Position numbers and translations under genes: made by a program. Positions 63,475 to 64,000 of a stretch of DNA of 64,000 nucleotides are shown here, piece after piece. This DNA comes from Fulvivirga lutea (GTDB lineage Bacteria > Bacteroidota > Bacteroidia > Cytophagales > Cyclobacteriaceae). How positions within the stretch are numbered: position 1 is the stretch's first letter; each line of letters opens with the position of its first letter. The stretch is taken from contig NZ_CP070608.1 in NCBI RefSeq assembly GCF_017068455.1, positions 3,639,488 to 3,703,487 of the forward strand. The letters are read 5' to 3'. The notes below the pieces were generated by a model that was not told where the DNA came from, searched no databases, and saw nothing but the letters and a program-made list of their open reading frames with translations.

Positions 63475-63873
63475 ATGGATCTTAATGCATTTATGGAGAG
63501 TTATGCCGAAGAGATAGGCGGCACCTATTCCGAATACGATATTAGAACTTCAATTATTATTGTTCCCCTACCTGATGAGCGTTTTCAAACCGTTTTGGGT
63601 AAGCTAAAGCACAGCCCACGATACGATAGGCTTGGAATTGAGTTTTCTTCCAAGGTATGTCAGTTTGAAGATGGATTAGATCTTAAATTGTTACTTAGCG
63701 AAAATGCAAACCTCAATCATGCTAAATTCGCCATTGTAGAAGATTTTATTCATGTAGAAGCGTCAAGCTTTGTTGAGTCAGCTACAGAAGAATTACTGAA
63801 AGAAATTATTCAGGAAGTTGCCAATGTTGCTGATGAATACGAATTCAAATTAACTGGAGCAGACGTTCACTAA
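63475..63873 (+). CDS. Conserved-looking cytoplasmic protein, unknown function
   Basis: I do not recognise the family. The 132-residue protein has no signal or membrane helix. It alternates helix and strand (MDLNAFMESYAEEIGG; TSIIIVPLPDERFQTVLGKL; IGIEFSSKVCQFE-like strands; long C-terminal helix VESATEELLKEIIQEVANVADEYE). The order recalls YbjN or secretion-chaperone folds, but that is only a shape-based guess. It lies 44 bp after the DUF2279 gene and just before the RNase P RNA gene. Confidence 0.75.
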   Translation: MDLNAFMESYAEEIGGTYSEYDIRTSIIIVPLPDERFQTVLGKLKHSPRYDRLGIEFSSKVCQFEDGLDLKLLLSENANLNHAKFAIVEDFIHVEASSFVESATEELLKEIIQEVANVADEYEFKLTGADVH

Positions 63874-63909
63874 AACTTATCTAAGAACTTCATAAATCAT
63901 AGAATTAAC

Positions 63910-63917
63910 TACTTTTG
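63910..63917 (+). promoter_or_regulatory. -7 element of the rnpB promoter
   Basis: TACTTTTG matches TAnnTTTG and ends just before the expected 5' end of RNase P RNA (about 63921-63924). The region 19-21 nt upstream has no good TTTG. Confidence 0.6.
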
Positions 63918-63920
63918 CAA

Positions 63921-64000
63921 AGTAAGTCGTCTTGCCGTGTCCCGGTTATACCGGGATAAGGAAAGTCCGGGCAACATAGAGCATCGTGCTTCCTAACAGG
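63921..64000 (+). ncRNA. rnpB: RNase P RNA, 5' end (cut by window edge)
   Basis: This is the start of the catalytic RNA that removes tRNA 5' leaders. The conserved block AAGGAAAGTCCGGGC at 63958-63972 is the hallmark of conserved region I of bacterial RNase P RNA, and CATAGAGCATCGTGCTTCCTAACAGG follows as in the P5-P8 region. A P3-like stem (TCCCGG / CCGGGA at 63939-63944 and 63951-63956) precedes it. The right edge cuts the gene after about 80 nt; the 5' end is estimated from the promoter. Confidence 0.9.

Overview
The window is chromosomal DNA from a Bacteroidota bacterium, most likely of the order Cytophagales. The evidence is: an alternative complex III (act) cluster joined to an aa3-type cytochrome oxidase cluster; Bacteroidota-type promoters (TTTG about 19 nt before TAnnTTTG) ahead of many genes; MacB-like FtsX permeases of about 800 residues; DUF3667, DUF547, DUF885 and DUF6249 proteins; and few Shine-Dalgarno sequences. 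Base composition is AT-rich throughout. I see no integrase, transposase, phage gene, tRNA, rRNA or CRISPR array. Genus assignment is inference.

Region 1 (1-15.6 kb, minus strand) is one long respiratory operon: actA-B-C-D-E-F, coxB, coxA, ctaA, ctaB, two subunit III genes and a subunit IV gene. It starts at a near-perfect promoter at 15422-15452. A terminator-like hairpin follows the subunit IV gene, and the start of a further membrane-anchored (SCO-like?) protein runs off the left edge. Together these make a quinol:cytochrome c oxidoreductase, an aa3 oxidase and the heme A synthesis steps for it.

Region 2 (15.6-29 kb) holds a BamA-like outer-membrane protein, a TPMT-like methyltransferase, a coiled-coil membrane protein, a DUF547 lipoprotein, the ribosomal operon rpsF-rpsR-rplI, a DUF885 peptidase-like lipoprotein, a GH13 amylase lipoprotein, a universal stress protein, a GreA-like small protein and an MFS transporter.

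Region 3 (28-35 kb) has two ECF sigma factors, each followed by a small two- or four-helix membrane protein. It also has a DUF6249 protein with an FtsX-type permease, a DUF3667 protein and a TerC protein. Region 4 (35-44.6 kb) has an SLC12-like transporter, an uncatalogued 41-residue membrane microprotein behind a palindromic promoter, a bestrophin, an SPFH/PH-like/ribbon-helix-helix operon, a secreted protein with an alpha/beta hydrolase, and leuS. After leuS lies an array of fifteen heptanucleotide repeats.

Region 5 (44.7-54.8 kb) is an export and regulation locus: two MacB-like permeases, an ABC ATPase, an HlyD-type adaptor, and a divergent NtrC-like regulator with its histidine kinase. 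The adaptor-ATPase operon has a candidate sigma-54 promoter and upstream repeated/palindromic sites that could bind that regulator. Region 6 (54.8-64 kb) has an HNH nuclease, an NlpC/P60 protein, smpB, a thioesterase and tsaD on the minus strand. On the plus strand it has tamB, a DUF2279 protein, an unknown 132-residue protein and the 5' end of RNase P RNA, which is cut by the right edge. No wholly new system is obvious. The best leads are the microprotein with its palindromic promoter, the heptamer array, the sigma-54/UAS region and the SPFH-RHH operon.
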